The position numbers and the translations under genes were made by a program. Below are positions 1 to 9,026 of a stretch of DNA of 64,000 nucleotides, in pieces. Numbering within the stretch: position 1 is the stretch's first letter; each line of letters begins with the position of its first letter. The DNA comes from MED-G105 sp039814575 (GTDB taxonomy: Bacteria; Pseudomonadota; Alphaproteobacteria; Caulobacterales; Parvularculaceae), in assembly GCA_039814575.1 (NCBI GenBank), contig JBCCAY010000007.1, positions 1 through 64,000 of the forward strand, given 5' to 3'. The notes beneath the pieces were generated by a model, which did not search any database, was not told the DNA's origin, and saw only the letters and a program-made list of their open reading frames with translations.

Positions 1-37
1 CTTGCATACCGCAAAGAACGCCGGTCATAATCTGGTC

Positions 38-115
38 GAGTGGTTTCAGTCCAAGGCATCGTGATACTCCGTGTTCTAAGCAAACAAAGAGAATCATAAA
101 CCGCTGAAACCACTC
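38..115. repeat. 12-bp perfect inverted repeat at window edge
   Basis: GAGTGGTTTCAG at 38-49 is exactly reversed and complemented at 104-115. The right arm covers the stop codon of the broken amidohydrolase that follows. The 54-bp interval is long for a simple terminator, although a T-rich stretch follows on the plus strand. It could be the scar of a mobile element or a chance pair. No transposase is visible in the window. Confidence 0.4.
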
Positions 116-1681
116 AACTTATTTTTCGTATGGCCTCTAAGTCACCGGCGTTGTAAGCGTTCCGTAACCGCGTCACGACCTCTTGCGGCGTATCTGCGTT
201 TAACTCATCGGCGCTAAAATACTGACCATTGCGCATAACCCCCCGGATAACCGACGCATTCATAATGTCCACCATCGGATCAGCATCGAGCAAGACGAGA
301 TCAGCCTTCTTACCTTCCGTGATCGACCCTAACTCATCTTCGAGCTCGATAATCTTCGCATTGTTGATAGTCGCCGCAGTAAGGATTTCTCGCGGCGATA
401 GTCCGGCGTCTCTATAGTAACCGAACTCAGCAAAGATTCGGGCGCCATAAGGAATGCCTACTATCCCGACATCAGTGCCGACCCCCACCAAATTTCCCGA
501 TTTAAAGACACGTCGCAGGTTTGGAACGGTCACCTCTATTTCTTCTGTATACGGTTGTTCGCGCATCGCGTCAGCAACTGTCATATTGTCGAAGCGCGAA
601 CCACCTGAAGGAATAACAAGCTCTTCAGCCTGCCCACGAACATCGATCAGGTGCGCCATAATGTTTGGGTCGCTGTGAAGCAGCTCTGCAGTTGTCGGAT
701 CGAGATGCCCCGCCAGCGCTCCGAACCAGCGCTCCGAACCAGCGGACCGAACCAGCGGACCGAAGCGACAGCAGTCCAAATCTGATGTGCATCGTTCCGT
801 TTCATCAAATCAATATACTCATCATCGACATCGCCAAAGAACACGCCATGCACCAAATTACCGCCCATCCTTAAGACGTCTTTCGCCCGCCAAACTTCCA
901 CCGCGTCAACACCATTGCGCATGCCGCGGCTGCGACCTTCATCCAACATCGCCTTAACAATCGGAAGCAGCCCCCTATAGGTTTCTTCCGTGTCTGGCCC
1001 TTCTCCCTCAAACTTGCCGTCGGCGAAGTAGACTTTGAGCCAATCGACGTCGTATTCCTCATCAAAACGTCGAACGAATTCTCGTCCTTGTTCGGGGCTC
1101 GTAATTCGGTAATTCATAGTTGGATCCGTCAGCCGAGGAAACGCCGCCGGCGTCGACAGCACAAACCTGGGCGCACGCGGATCAGCGGCGGCGCGTTCTT
1201 TAATCGTTAGACTATTTTTGTAGGCCCAAGCGCTCTCACCGCAGCTCTGAACAGTCGTTACGCCGGCGCGCGCTAGATACAAAAGCGCTGTTTCTAGGTT
1301 CTCTTCCGGCGTTGGAAAATCATCTGGACGCTTTGGTAGTCCATCCTCGTACCAACCGAATAGACTGCCATCTATACCCATATGCACATGGAGATCCATT
1401 AACCCTGGGATCAGCCATTTGCCGTGCGCGGCAATGATATCCGCCCCTTTTGGAATTTCAACGTCGCCCTGATCATCAACACGAATAATCGTATCACCAC
1501 GGATCAAAACCGTCGCATCGTCGATCAAGTCATGCCCTAGCGGGTTGACAATATCGACGCCGACAATCGCGATTGTTTTCTCAAATGCCGCGTTGTGGCT
1601 GTCAGCCTCGACGTCTTGCGAGAAGGCTGAACTTGAAAACAATGCAATAGACGCCAGCGAGGCGATGGATATAAACTTCAT
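114..1681 (-). pseudogene. Amidohydrolase family protein, frameshifted by a 13-bp tandem repeat
   Basis: The N-terminal part (647-1681) has a signal peptide ending near SAFSQ, then a metal-dependent amidohydrolase start with the HVHMG metal-binding motif. The C-terminal part (114 to about 779) carries the amidohydrolase end, including GVGTDVG and ITEGKKADLVLLDADP. The two lie in different frames and meet at 714-765, where a 13-bp unit occurs four times. Removing two units (26 bp) rejoins the frames through AVASVRWFGALAGHLDP, giving an exported enzyme of about 513 residues. The last residues (TPQEVVTRLRNAYNAGDLEA) look like the first helix of a SnoaL/NTF2-like domain that stops early, so the 3' end may also be truncated. 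The substrate is unknown. The gene could be inactive, phase-variable or a sequencing artefact. Confidence 0.8.
714..765. repeat. Four 13-bp tandem units inside the amidohydrolase gene
   Basis: The units are 714-726, 727-739, 740-752 and 753-765. The first two are identical; the third and fourth differ from them by two or three bases (CGCT to CGGA, and a last-base change). Because 13 is not a multiple of three, each gain or loss of one unit shifts the frame. Two units would give an open gene; four give the observed frameshift. Confidence 0.9.
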
Positions 1682-2112
1682 ATAAAGATTGTTCCGACTA
1701 AGGCGATGCGTGCTAGCTTGGTTGGTTTTCGATCTCTAAAGCCCCAGTGCGCGGGTCATGGCCGGCCCGCTGACAAGCGCTGAAAACCAGCTCAAATCCG
1801 AGTATTACTTTTCATACATAATCGGGCAACCGCCGGCGTTGATAAGGCCTCCGCGAAACGTAGAATTCTGATTGACAATTGCGTGATCGGATATCGCGAT
1901 CTCGCATTCTTTCGCCGGCCTCAGTAAGCTTCAGCGGCGTGAAACTTGGGTGGCGCGCTAGCGATCACTTTTCGTTGTCTTTGACGAAGCGGTGTTGAGA
2001 CGCGATGCTCTTCGCGTCCTGTCAAGATGTAAGTTAAAACATAGAACCCTCAGAAAACATTGGGAAAATACAGCCAACCGGGTGACAATATTGTCAAGTT
2101 GAAGGAAACCTC
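1682..2112. other. Gene-free stretch between divergent genes
   Basis: These 431 bases separate the start of the broken amidohydrolase from the start of the lipoprotein gene at 2113, so both promoters should lie here. Apart from the palindrome at 2083-2096 I see no coding sequence, hairpin with a T-run or RNA gene. Confidence 0.6.
2083..2096. promoter_or_regulatory. Perfect 14-bp palindrome, possible operator
   Basis: TGACAATATTGTCA reads the same on both strands and ends 16 bases before the ATG of the lipoprotein gene at 2113. A symmetric site this close to a start suggests a dimeric repressor. The regulator is not in the window, as far as I can tell. Confidence 0.4.
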
Positions 2113-3465
2113 ATGTGTCGTCATAAACAGCGCCAGCGTTACACGTCGGTCGCCAAAATCGCCTCTTTATGTATCGTTACGGTAATCGGATGCGGCCAGG
2201 TCGACACCGCGCTACGTTCGGTTACTGGCGACGAAAGTCGGTCAGAGTCTGCAATAGAAAACGACGCGCACGTCTCTGTTGCAGCAGTAACAATCGCGGA
2301 CGCGTTTGACGCCGACGTCGGCGCAGTCGCCGACATCGGATTTTGGGCGCACCCAACCCTTGCATTTAACGGGCTCGTCATCGCCGCCGGCGCACAAGGC
2401 GTCGCCACTTTCGATATTGAAACCGGCGCCGCTGTCTCGACATTGTCCGAAGCGCCAACATCGAGCGTTCATATCGCCTACGACATCGCCGGTGGTCGAC
2501 CAGAGGCCTATCAAGGGTTCGCTTTTCTCTCAAGCACCAAAAGCGACGCCCAGAATCAAAGCGGCGTCTCTATTATCGCAGTCGATAATATTGACCGTAC
2601 AGGCATATTTGTTGGCGTAATTCCCGTTGTGTCTGAGGTGCGCAGCCTCTGCGGCGGCGATGTCGTCAAAGGATCAATAACGCTCTACGCCGTAACACAG
2701 AACGGCCTTAAGCGGGTTTCAGCGCAGTATGATCAAGACGAAGGGTTTACTGCCGCCAACGTAGAGGACATTCCTTTCAAAGACGCCGTCGACTGCACCG
2801 TGGATAGACGCGACGGTTCGACATTTGCGCTTAACGCCGCTGGCGCCGTCTATGCGCTTGACGGCGAAGAGCCGCGACTCTTGCGGGGCGGCTTAAGCTC
2901 AGACAACGCCATTGGACTCGATCTCTTTCCGCGGAGTCATCTCATTACTGACGAAACAGATGATGCGAGCGCTGAAGAAAACGCTGAGGCGCGTAGCGGT
3001 CAACCAACACAAAGTTCTCCCGCCGAGCGCGGCTATATCGCCGTCTCATCCGTGAACGGCGTCATACGCTTGTTGGATTATGACGGCGCGGAACGCGGCG
3101 CCTTTCGTTTAGCGGCGTCGTTCGATTACGCCGATGTTTCAGCGCCGACGGCGATTGGCGTTGGTTACGGAAACTATGGCGGCGTTTACCGCGCGGGCGT
3201 CGTGGCGTTGGCGGCGCCGGGACCGGCTATTAATCCAACAAACGCCAACGCCGCTGACGATCTCGAAACACCAGCCGACGATCCGGCAAGGGGCCCGCAG
3301 ACTGGTCTTGAGACTGGTTATGTGCGTCTAGCGCCGTGGAACGGCGTCGTTAACGCGCTTTCCTTGCCGAATGAAACGGTCGTTCCTGCGCGTCAACCTC
3401 AAGCGGCGACGGACGGGCTACCAGTATTGGACATCATTCCGAGCTTCGCGCCAACATCAGATTGA
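2113..3465 (+). CDS. Lipoprotein, predicted beta-propeller-like, unknown function
   Basis: This 450-residue protein starts with a basic stretch and a hydrophobic segment that ends in a lipobox (VIGC, Cys at about residue 27), so it is probably a lipoprotein. The rest is a run of short beta-type segments such as GLVIAAGAQGVATFDIETG and GYIAVSSVNGVIRLLDYDG. These suggest a propeller resembling phytase-like or YncE-like folds, but I recognise no named family. A Ser/Glu-rich low-complexity stretch lies near residues 285-305. GAAGGAAACC precedes the ATG as ribosome-binding site. The 3' end overlaps the convergent ctaA gene by 67 bases, which will couple their transcription ends. The 14-bp palindrome just upstream may regulate it. 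Confidence 0.75.
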   Translation: MCRHKQRQRYTSVAKIASLCIVTVIGCGQVDTALRSVTGDESRSESAIENDAHVSVAAVTIADAFDADVGAVADIGFWAHPTLAFNGLVIAAGAQGVATFDIETGAAVSTLSEAPTSSVHIAYDIAGGRPEAYQGFAFLSSTKSDAQNQSGVSIIAVDNIDRTGIFVGVIPVVSEVRSLCGGDVVKGSITLYAVTQNGLKRVSAQYDQDEGFTAANVEDIPFKDAVDCTVDRRDGSTFALNAAGAVYALDGEEPRLLRGGLSSDNAIGLDLFPRSHLITDETDDASAEENAEARSGQPTQSSPAERGYIAVSSVNGVIRLLDYDGAERGAFRLAASFDYADVSAPTAIGVGYGNYGGVYRAGVVALAAPGPAINPTNANAADDLETPADDPARGPQTGLETGYVRLAPWNGVVNALSLPNETVVPARQPQAATDGLPVLDIIPSFAPTSD

Positions 3466-4487
3466 GGACTGAGACGATAGGCGCCGTGCGCGGCATAAAT
3501 CGCCGCCGCGAGGAGCGCCAGCGCGCCCAACTGATGGGCGAGACCAAGTGCGATGGGGGTCGAGGCAAGCACCGTCCAAACGCCAAGCGCCGCTTGCAGC
3601 AAAACGCCCGCCAGGACGAAACCATATCGACGGGCGTTCGGCGTATCGCGATACCGCCAGAAGAGTAAGCCGGCGCCTGCGAGCAACATATAAGCGCCGA
3701 TGCGATGATTAAACTGCACCGCCGCCATGGTTTCGAAGAGATCGTTGAAGCGCGGGCCGCTGACGAAATATCCGGGCGGCACTAACGCGCCGTCCATCAG
3801 CGGCCACGTGTTGAAAGTTTTGCCAGCGCGCAAGCCGGCGACAAAAGCGCCAAGGATAATCTGTCCGTAAACGGCTAAGGCGATTAAAAGCGCTAAAGGC
3901 GCGCCGGGGAGTCGACGCTTGCGTTTTTCCGTGACGAGATCAAGCGCCGTCCATAAAAGCGCGCCAAACAGCGCAACAGCGAGCCCAAGATGCGCCGCGA
4001 GACGGTATTGGCTGACATCCACCCGATCGACGAGGCCGGACGCCACCATCCACCATCCGAGAAAACCTTGAAATCCGCCGAGCAAAAAGAGCGCGCCAAG
4101 CCGCACCCCAAGCGGCCGGTTAATACGCCCAATCGCGGCGAAAACAATCAGGGGAATGAGGAAAGCAAAACCTAAGAATCGGCCGTAAAGACGATGGCCC
4201 CATTCCCACCAATAAATAAACTTAAACTCCGCAAGGCTCATCCCCCAATTCACTTCGTCGTATTCGGGGATGGCTTTGTATTTTTCAAACTCAGCCGACC
4301 AGTCCGCGGCGCTCATCGGCGGCAGCGCGCCCGTCACAGGTTTCCATTCGGTGATGGAAAGACCGGAATCCGTCAGCCGCGTCGCACCGCCGACGACGAC
4401 CATGCCGGCGACGAGAACGCACATGACGAAAAGCCAAATCGCCACCGGGCGCGTGGACGGGTCGATGGAAGAAGTAGAAGCGGTCAT
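3399..4487 (-). CDS. ctaA: Heme A synthase (COX15/CtaA)
   Basis: The 362-residue membrane protein converts heme O to heme A for cytochrome c oxidase. The family features are present: GATRLTDSGLSITEWKPVTG near residues 34-53, the heme-ligand motif WWEWGHR (His98), and three further conserved histidines in AAHLGLA, QFNHRIG and GLAHQLG. About eight hydrophobic segments are visible, as in the proteobacterial type-2 enzymes. No oxidase subunit genes are adjacent, so it is a detached member of the pathway. The C-terminal tail runs into the convergent lipoprotein gene. The start follows the family N-terminus, a short soluble lead before the first membrane segment. Confidence 0.95.
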   Translation of the reverse strand: MTASTSSIDPSTRPVAIWLFVMCVLVAGMVVVGGATRLTDSGLSITEWKPVTGALPPMSAADWSAEFEKYKAIPEYDEVNWGMSLAEFKFIYWWEWGHRLYGRFLGFAFLIPLIVFAAIGRINRPLGVRLGALFLLGGFQGFLGWWMVASGLVDRVDVSQYRLAAHLGLAVALFGALLWTALDLVTEKRKRRLPGAPLALLIALAVYGQIILGAFVAGLRAGKTFNTWPLMDGALVPPGYFVSGPRFNDLFETMAAVQFNHRIGAYMLLAGAGLLFWRYRDTPNARRYGFVLAGVLLQAALGVWTVLASTPIALGLAHQLGALALLAAAIYAAHGAYRLSPQSDVGAKLGMMSNTGSPSVAA

Positions 4488-4565
4488 GGGGCCGATATAG
4501 TGGAATTAGGCTGTTACGCTAAGCGGCGCGTGGTCGCGCGCTTATAGAGACCTTAAGGACCATTC

Positions 4566-5588
4566 TCAAAGACGGCTGGGCGACAGACAAAAAGCGCCGG
4601 CCTGGGAAAAAAGGCGACCGCCGAGCCCCAGTTTAAACCGCGCGATGCCAGGGCGCTGATTGGTGTCGAGACCGCCAAGGTCGAGCGTCGCGACGCCCTT
4701 TTGTTTGAGCGCCAGCATGGCGCGCCACATGAGAAGATTGTGAACGTTCAGACGTTTGCCTGTCTCGCTCGCCCAACCGATATGATAGGTCGCGCCGCGG
4801 CCATGGCGGAGAAATAAAACGCCGCCGAGGCGCTCAGCGCCTTGTTTAGCCTCCAATGCAAAGACCGTTGAAGCGCCAGCCGCCTCTTGGAAAAGCGTTG
4901 TGAACGCCGGCGGCAATGCGTGGTATCCGGCCCGCCCCTGTTGTTCGGCTTCTTCTTGCAGCAACCAGCTATAATCAGCGGGCTTTCGGCCGAGTTTTAC
5001 GATATCGAGCGCGGCTTTTTCCGCCGCGCGCAGACGGTTGCGCCATTTACCGTCCATCGCCCGGCGCAACGCATCTTCCTCGCGCTCAAGGTCCACCAAA
5101 ACCGTGTGATAGGCGCTGACGGCGCGAATTAGGCCTGCGTCCGCCTCAGCTGTCGCCTCCGCGGTTTCCGGCATTAACAACAGCGCCTTCAAACCTTTGA
5201 TGGGAGCAGTTTGCTTAATGAGCCGATAGACGTCGACTTTTAGGGCGTCGTCGATCTCTTCCGGCACCCACACCGGACCGCGCATAATCGTCGCCAGCGT
5301 CGCGCACCCAAAAAAACGCCGGTTCTGTAACTGAATAAGAGCGATAGGCGCGTCACCTCTGCGAACAACAGCCCGATGAACGCCGCCGCCAAGCCCGGCG
5401 ATCACTTCGCCATAGGCATAGTGCTGTTGATAGGCCGCATAGGGGACTTTGTCATAGAGAGCGCCCCAAGCCTTCGCCGAGGCGGCCGGCCCGTCATCCC
5501 AGACAATGCTTAAAGAGCGCGCAGGGCTATCGGTTCGCGTCGACGCGGCGCGGTCTTCAATCTCAGACTTGGCGAATTGAAACGACAT
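4566..5588 (-). CDS. FemAB/GNAT-type acyltransferase
   Basis: This 340-residue protein resembles the FemAB branch of the GNAT superfamily, whose members add amino acids to cell-wall precursors or acylate other polymers. Visible features are YAAYQQHYAYGEVIAGLG near the N-terminus, a basic helix RAMDGKWRNRLRAAEKA in the middle, and the C-terminal GNAT-like block GVATLDLGGLDTNQRPGIARFKLGLGG. No substrate can be assigned. It is divergent from the small membrane protein at 5627 with very little space between, so the two promoters must overlap. A second, only distantly similar protein of this superfamily is encoded at 29022-30173. Confidence 0.75.
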   Translation of the reverse strand: MSFQFAKSEIEDRAASTRTDSPARSLSIVWDDGPAASAKAWGALYDKVPYAAYQQHYAYGEVIAGLGGGVHRAVVRRGDAPIALIQLQNRRFFGCATLATIMRGPVWVPEEIDDALKVDVYRLIKQTAPIKGLKALLLMPETAEATAEADAGLIRAVSAYHTVLVDLEREEDALRRAMDGKWRNRLRAAEKAALDIVKLGRKPADYSWLLQEEAEQQGRAGYHALPPAFTTLFQEAAGASTVFALEAKQGAERLGGVLFLRHGRGATYHIGWASETGKRLNVHNLLMWRAMLALKQKGVATLDLGGLDTNQRPGIARFKLGLGGRLFSQAGAFCLSPSRL

Positions 5589-5626
5589 GTCTTATCGTCT
5601 TTGGGATGGTTCGGACAAAGACTCAA

Positions 5627-5842
5627 ATGGCTGATTCGAAAAACCGCGGCGCCGACGCTTCCAATACGACCGTAAAGGGCTTTAGCCTGCCGGCGCCGCA
5701 CCTGACGCGCGGCGGCGTTTGGCTCATGCTGCGATACCTAGCGGCGCCGTTGCTCGCCGCCCTCCTCGCCTTCGACGTGCTGATGTATTTCGTTTTCCGG
5801 TACGCCTTCGACAGCTGTTACGGCGTTTTATGCCTGCTTTAG
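5627..5842 (+). CDS. Small single-span membrane protein
   Basis: From the ATG at 5627 this gives 71 residues; an upstream in-frame ATG at 5606 would add seven and would put the start only 18 bases from the divergent gene. There is a polar N-terminus of about 30 residues and then one strong hydrophobic segment (YLAAPLLAALLAFDVLMYFVF) followed by a short tail with two cysteines. I do not recognise the family. It converges with the ratA gene, whose stop lies about 20 bases away. Confidence 0.55.
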   Translation: MADSKNRGADASNTTVKGFSLPAPHLTRGGVWLMLRYLAAPLLAALLAFDVLMYFVFRYAFDSCYGVLCLL

Positions 5843-5861
5843 CCGGCGCCAAAAACGGCTG

Positions 5862-6353
5862 TTAAGCCTCGCCATAGACGACGTGGGCGCGCTTCACGAA
5901 TGCATCAGCCATTTTACCAAACGCTTCGTCGAAGACAGCTTGCGCCGCCCTCTGTAAAAGCGGATTCCGGAAAGCGAAATCAATCTCGAACCGGACGATT
6001 GATCCGCCCGCGCCATCATCGTCGAACCGCCAATGGCTCGCCATCGATCGCATCGGACCGCTAACATAAGTGGTGTTGATGCGACGGCGCGCGCGATCAA
6101 GCGCCACGTCGCTGCGGAACTTTTCTCGAAAAAGCCGGAAGCCGACAATCATATCCGCGATAAAACGCTCGGCGCCAACCTCGCCGGCGTTGCTTCCGTC
6201 ATCGCCTTCCGATTGGCCGTCGCTTTCGCGCGAGACGATCCGTAAGGCCTGGCACCAAGGAATAAAAGACGGGTACGCCTCAACATCCGCCACGAGATCA
6301 AACATCTGCGCGGCGCTGTAAGGAACGCGTTTTTCGGAAGATTTTCGCGGCAT
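5862..6353 (-). CDS. RatA/COQ10-family START-like protein
   Basis: This 163-residue protein has the COQ10/RatA polyketide-cyclase-like fold: PYSAAQMFDLVADVEAYPSFIPWC at the N-terminus and HWRFDDDG and EIDFAFRNPLLQ further on. Relatives bind coenzyme Q or a similar isoprenoid lipid and support respiration; E. coli RatA has also been described as a ribosome-association toxin. An acidic insertion (ESDGQSEGDDGSNAGEVG, residues about 45-62) interrupts the usual strand pair. It follows lipA by 16 bases on the same strand, the common alphaproteobacterial arrangement, so the two are probably co-transcribed. Confidence 0.88.
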   Translation of the reverse strand: MPRKSSEKRVPYSAAQMFDLVADVEAYPSFIPWCQALRIVSRESDGQSEGDDGSNAGEVGAERFIADMIVGFRLFREKFRSDVALDRARRRINTTYVSGPMRSMASHWRFDDDGAGGSIVRFEIDFAFRNPLLQRAAQAVFDEAFGKMADAFVKRAHVVYGEA

Positions 6354-6369
6354 TAAAACGCCTTACGTC

Positions 6370-7374
6370 TTAAGCGTTCTTCGCGCGGCGCGCCGCCTGA
6401 AGCTTGGCGAAGTCTTCGCCGGCATGGTGCGAGGAGCGCGTCAGCGGGCTCGCCGACACCATCAAGAAGCCTTTGGCGCGGGCGATCGATTCATAAGACT
6501 TGAACTCTTCCGGCGTCACGAAGCGATCAACGGCGGCATGTTTGCGCGTCGGCTGTAAATACTGGCCGATGGTGATGAAGTCGACGCCGGCGCAGCGCAT
6601 ATCGTCCATCACCTGCATGACTTCTTCTTTGCTTTCGCCAAGCCCGACCATGATGCCGGACTTCGTAAACATTGACGGGTCACGCTCTTTCACGCGCTCC
6701 AAAAGCCGCAACGAATGATAATACCGCGCGCCCGGACGAATGGAGAGATAAAGCCGCGGCGTCGTTTCCAAATTATGGTTGAAAACATCCGGCTTGGAAT
6801 CAATCACGATGTCCGCCGAATTATCTTTGCGCAGAAAATCAGGCGTCAGGATCTCAATCGTGGTTTGCGGATTTTCCACGCGGATCGCGGTGACGACGTC
6901 AGCGAAGTGCGCCGCGCCGCCGTCCGTCAGGTCGTCGCGGTCGACGGACGTGATGACGACGTGGGTTAGCCCCATATCCGCGACGGCGCTCGCAACATTC
7001 GCCGGTTCGTCGGGATCGAGCGCGTTCGGCAAGCCGGTCTTAACATTGCAAAAAGCGCAGGCCCGCGTGCAGGTGTCGCCCATGATCATCATGGTGGCGT
7101 GCTTTTTTGACCAGCACTCGCCGATATTGGGGCACGCCGCTTCCTCGCAGACGGTATGAAGGTTTTTGGCGCGGACGATTTTACGCGTCTCGGTGAAGCC
7201 CTCGGAAACCGGCGCTTTTACGCGGATCCAGGCGGGCTTTCGCAACACCGGCGTATCGGGGCGCTTTTGCTTTTCGGGGTGCCGAGGCCGCGCCTCCGCC
7301 GCCTTATTTTTGTCAATGAGTACGGTCATAGGCTCCGCATGTAGCAATGACCGCGGCGTTTGATAAGTCGGCAA
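6370..7374 (-). CDS. lipA: Lipoyl synthase
   Basis: Radical-SAM enzyme that inserts two sulfurs into the octanoyl chain on lipoyl domains. Both iron-sulfur motifs are visible: the auxiliary-cluster motif CEEAACPNIGEC and the radical-SAM motif CTRACAFC. The C-terminal serine-containing block is RSSHHAGEDF, where most relatives have Tyr in place of the first His. The 334-residue start at 7374 is the longest; an internal ATG at 7329 (MTVLIDKNK) would give 319 residues and is equally plausible. It is followed by ratA. Its substrates, the E1-beta and E2 lipoyl domains of pyruvate dehydrogenase, are encoded at 58-61 kb. Confidence 0.96.
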   Translation of the reverse strand: MPTYQTPRSLLHAEPMTVLIDKNKAAEARPRHPEKQKRPDTPVLRKPAWIRVKAPVSEGFTETRKIVRAKNLHTVCEEAACPNIGECWSKKHATMMIMGDTCTRACAFCNVKTGLPNALDPDEPANVASAVADMGLTHVVITSVDRDDLTDGGAAHFADVVTAIRVENPQTTIEILTPDFLRKDNSADIVIDSKPDVFNHNLETTPRLYLSIRPGARYYHSLRLLERVKERDPSMFTKSGIMVGLGESKEEVMQVMDDMRCAGVDFITIGQYLQPTRKHAAVDRFVTPEEFKSYESIARAKGFLMVSASPLTRSSHHAGEDFAKLQAARRAKNA

Positions 7375-7527
7375 AAACTCGCGGGGATCACACGATCGGA
7401 ACTGAAGCTAAGAGAATAGCCCGAAATACGCACTAATTGCGCCTTTGTGCGCGCTTAGTGAGGGAAAACTTGTCGAAATTCGAGCAATCAGATATCCAAA
7501 TAGGCAGGCGAAAGGAAAGGATGTCGC

Positions 7528-7986
7528 ATGACACAATCGCGTCCCGACAACCATGGCCTAAGCGTATTTCAGAACGTGCTTAACGACCATTGCGTCGCCT
7601 CAGGGCCGCGCATCGCCCTTTTCGCCTTTTTATTAAGCCTGCCGATCGTCGGCGAGGCGTTCGCTAAACCCTCAAGTGTTTTGTCGACTAAGGACGCGGC
7701 ATCGGTCGGCGCGTTCGGTTCGATTGATGAGAACCAGCCCCTTGTTGATCACCATATGATCATCGCACACGATGCTGAGACGACTTACTTCTTCTTAAAA
7801 ACGCCGTTTCGGACGCACTCGTACTCTCGGCTCGACGAGCGCTGCATGGAGGAAGAAGGCGACTACTCGGATGAAACGACGGCGGACGACCAACCAGCCG
7901 CTGGCGGAGAACCGTCTGAAAAAGAAGAAAGGTCGACAGCAAGAAACCGCAAGCGCTCAACGGACCCTAGGCCGCTTTTCTTTTAA
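7528..7986 (+). CDS. Hypothetical protein, possibly exported
   Basis: The predicted 152-residue product has a hydrophobic segment (IALFAFLLSLPIVGEAFA, about residues 29-46) ending in a plausible signal-peptidase site after AFA, but with an unusually long polar lead. The remainder is acidic and then basic, with low complexity near the C-terminus (EEEGDYSDETTADDQPAAGG and KEERSTARNRKR). GGAAAGGATG gives a reasonable ribosome-binding site. I recognise no family, and it could be a fast-evolving or even spurious gene. Confidence 0.5.
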   Translation: MTQSRPDNHGLSVFQNVLNDHCVASGPRIALFAFLLSLPIVGEAFAKPSSVLSTKDAASVGAFGSIDENQPLVDHHMIIAHDAETTYFFLKTPFRTHSYSRLDERCMEEEGDYSDETTADDQPAAGGEPSEKEERSTARNRKRSTDPRPLFF

Positions 7987-8115
7987 GCCCGCAATTTAAG
8001 AAAACTTACCGATATCGTAAGTGGCCACGGTAGGCCGTCGGACCTATAAAAATCTCTACGCCTAATATCGACAGCAATATCAACCAAGAGGGGCGCGACG
8101 TTATACGCCGACGCT

Positions 8116-8781
8116 TCACGGCGAACAGTTTTGCATGGATCGCCGCACAACCAAGCCGCCCGATAAGAACGTTAAGATGACCCCCGCGATCCTTAACGGC
8201 AAAGCTTCTCGAGACAACAACGCCTTGTTTATGCGGCGAAGAATGTCGACCGGTGCCGGCGAGGATGGTGCGCTGGACAGCATCACGCCCGTCAAAGGAT
8301 CAACATCGACAATACGGCCATCTGTCCCAAGACTAATCCGCCAAAGGGTGTGACCGCCACTATCGCTAAAATCGCCAACGTCATCGGCAACCGGAATGAA
8401 GCTGACATCCACAGCCTCAGTCTCATCGATTAGCAGCGCCTTCTTTGCTATTGCAGCCGCTTCGTCACCGGTGAGCGGACTAGCTTCTTCAGCAGTGAAC
8501 GCATTGAAAAGACGCCGTCTGTCGCTGTTCACCGTTTCATAAAAAACGCCTCCTCGGACGGCTCGAAGGCGAATTTCCGTCGGTCCGTCCGCAGCGGCGA
8601 TAATCCGTCCCGGCGAAACATAATTGCGCGCCTGCAGCTCAAGCCTCGCCTCGAAAGGCGCTGCGTTGGATCGCTCAGCATCGACCGGCGGCGCGAGAGC
8701 GATCAACACGCCGGAAGCAGCCCAGAAACATAGCAGCGCCACGAGAACGCGTCGTTCCCATCGCTCAACCGAGACACTCAT
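8116..8781 (-). CDS. PepSY-type membrane-anchored protein
   Basis: From the ATG at 8781 this is a 221-residue protein with an N-terminal membrane segment (VLVALLCFWAASGVLIAL), a periplasmic region, and a C-terminal membrane segment (IAGVILTFLSGGLVV). The central part contains SPLTGDEAAAIAKKALL, then HTLWRISLGTDGRIVDVDPLTGVML, the pattern of a PepSY domain with its conserved Asp and Gly turn. It looks like a shortened PepSY-TM protein; such proteins often accompany TonB receptors or iron reductases, but none is nearby. An earlier ATG at 8808 adds nine residues. Confidence 0.6.
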   Translation of the reverse strand: MSVSVERWERRVLVALLCFWAASGVLIALAPPVDAERSNAAPFEARLELQARNYVSPGRIIAAADGPTEIRLRAVRGGVFYETVNSDRRRLFNAFTAEEASPLTGDEAAAIAKKALLIDETEAVDVSFIPVADDVGDFSDSGGHTLWRISLGTDGRIVDVDPLTGVMLSSAPSSPAPVDILRRINKALLSREALPLRIAGVILTFLSGGLVVRRSMQNCSP

Positions 8782-8958
8782 CGACAGCACCCCATGGCAT
8801 GGCTCCACTTATCCCTCTGCGACGGGTCTTCCCAAAACTCCCGATCGCCGCGCTCGTCAACACCACCAGAGACTTGCACGATTAACGCCAATGGCCATGC
8901 CATCAGATCGTCGAAATCAACCGACGACGCCGGCGTCATCGGCCAATCCGACGGCCAC

Positions 8959-8991
8959 GAAAAACGCCGCCCTCCTCATCGGAGAACGGCG
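8959..8991 (-). terminator. Rho-independent terminator
   Basis: On the minus strand CGCCG-tt-CTCC-gatga-GGAG-gg-CGGCG is followed by five T residues. It lies 36 bases beyond the stop of the small gene at 9027-9323 and should end that transcript. Confidence 0.75.
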
Positions 8992-9026
8992 CTTCATGCA
9001 TCAAAATGGGATGGCGTCGCTGGCGC

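Noticed and set aside
2..64. Possible end of a plus-strand gene at the left edge
   Set aside because: Twenty codons followed by TGA are too few to support a call; no recognisable motif.
8004..8022. ACTTAC/GTAAGT inverted repeat
   Set aside because: Short, no T-run and no clear position relative to a promoter.
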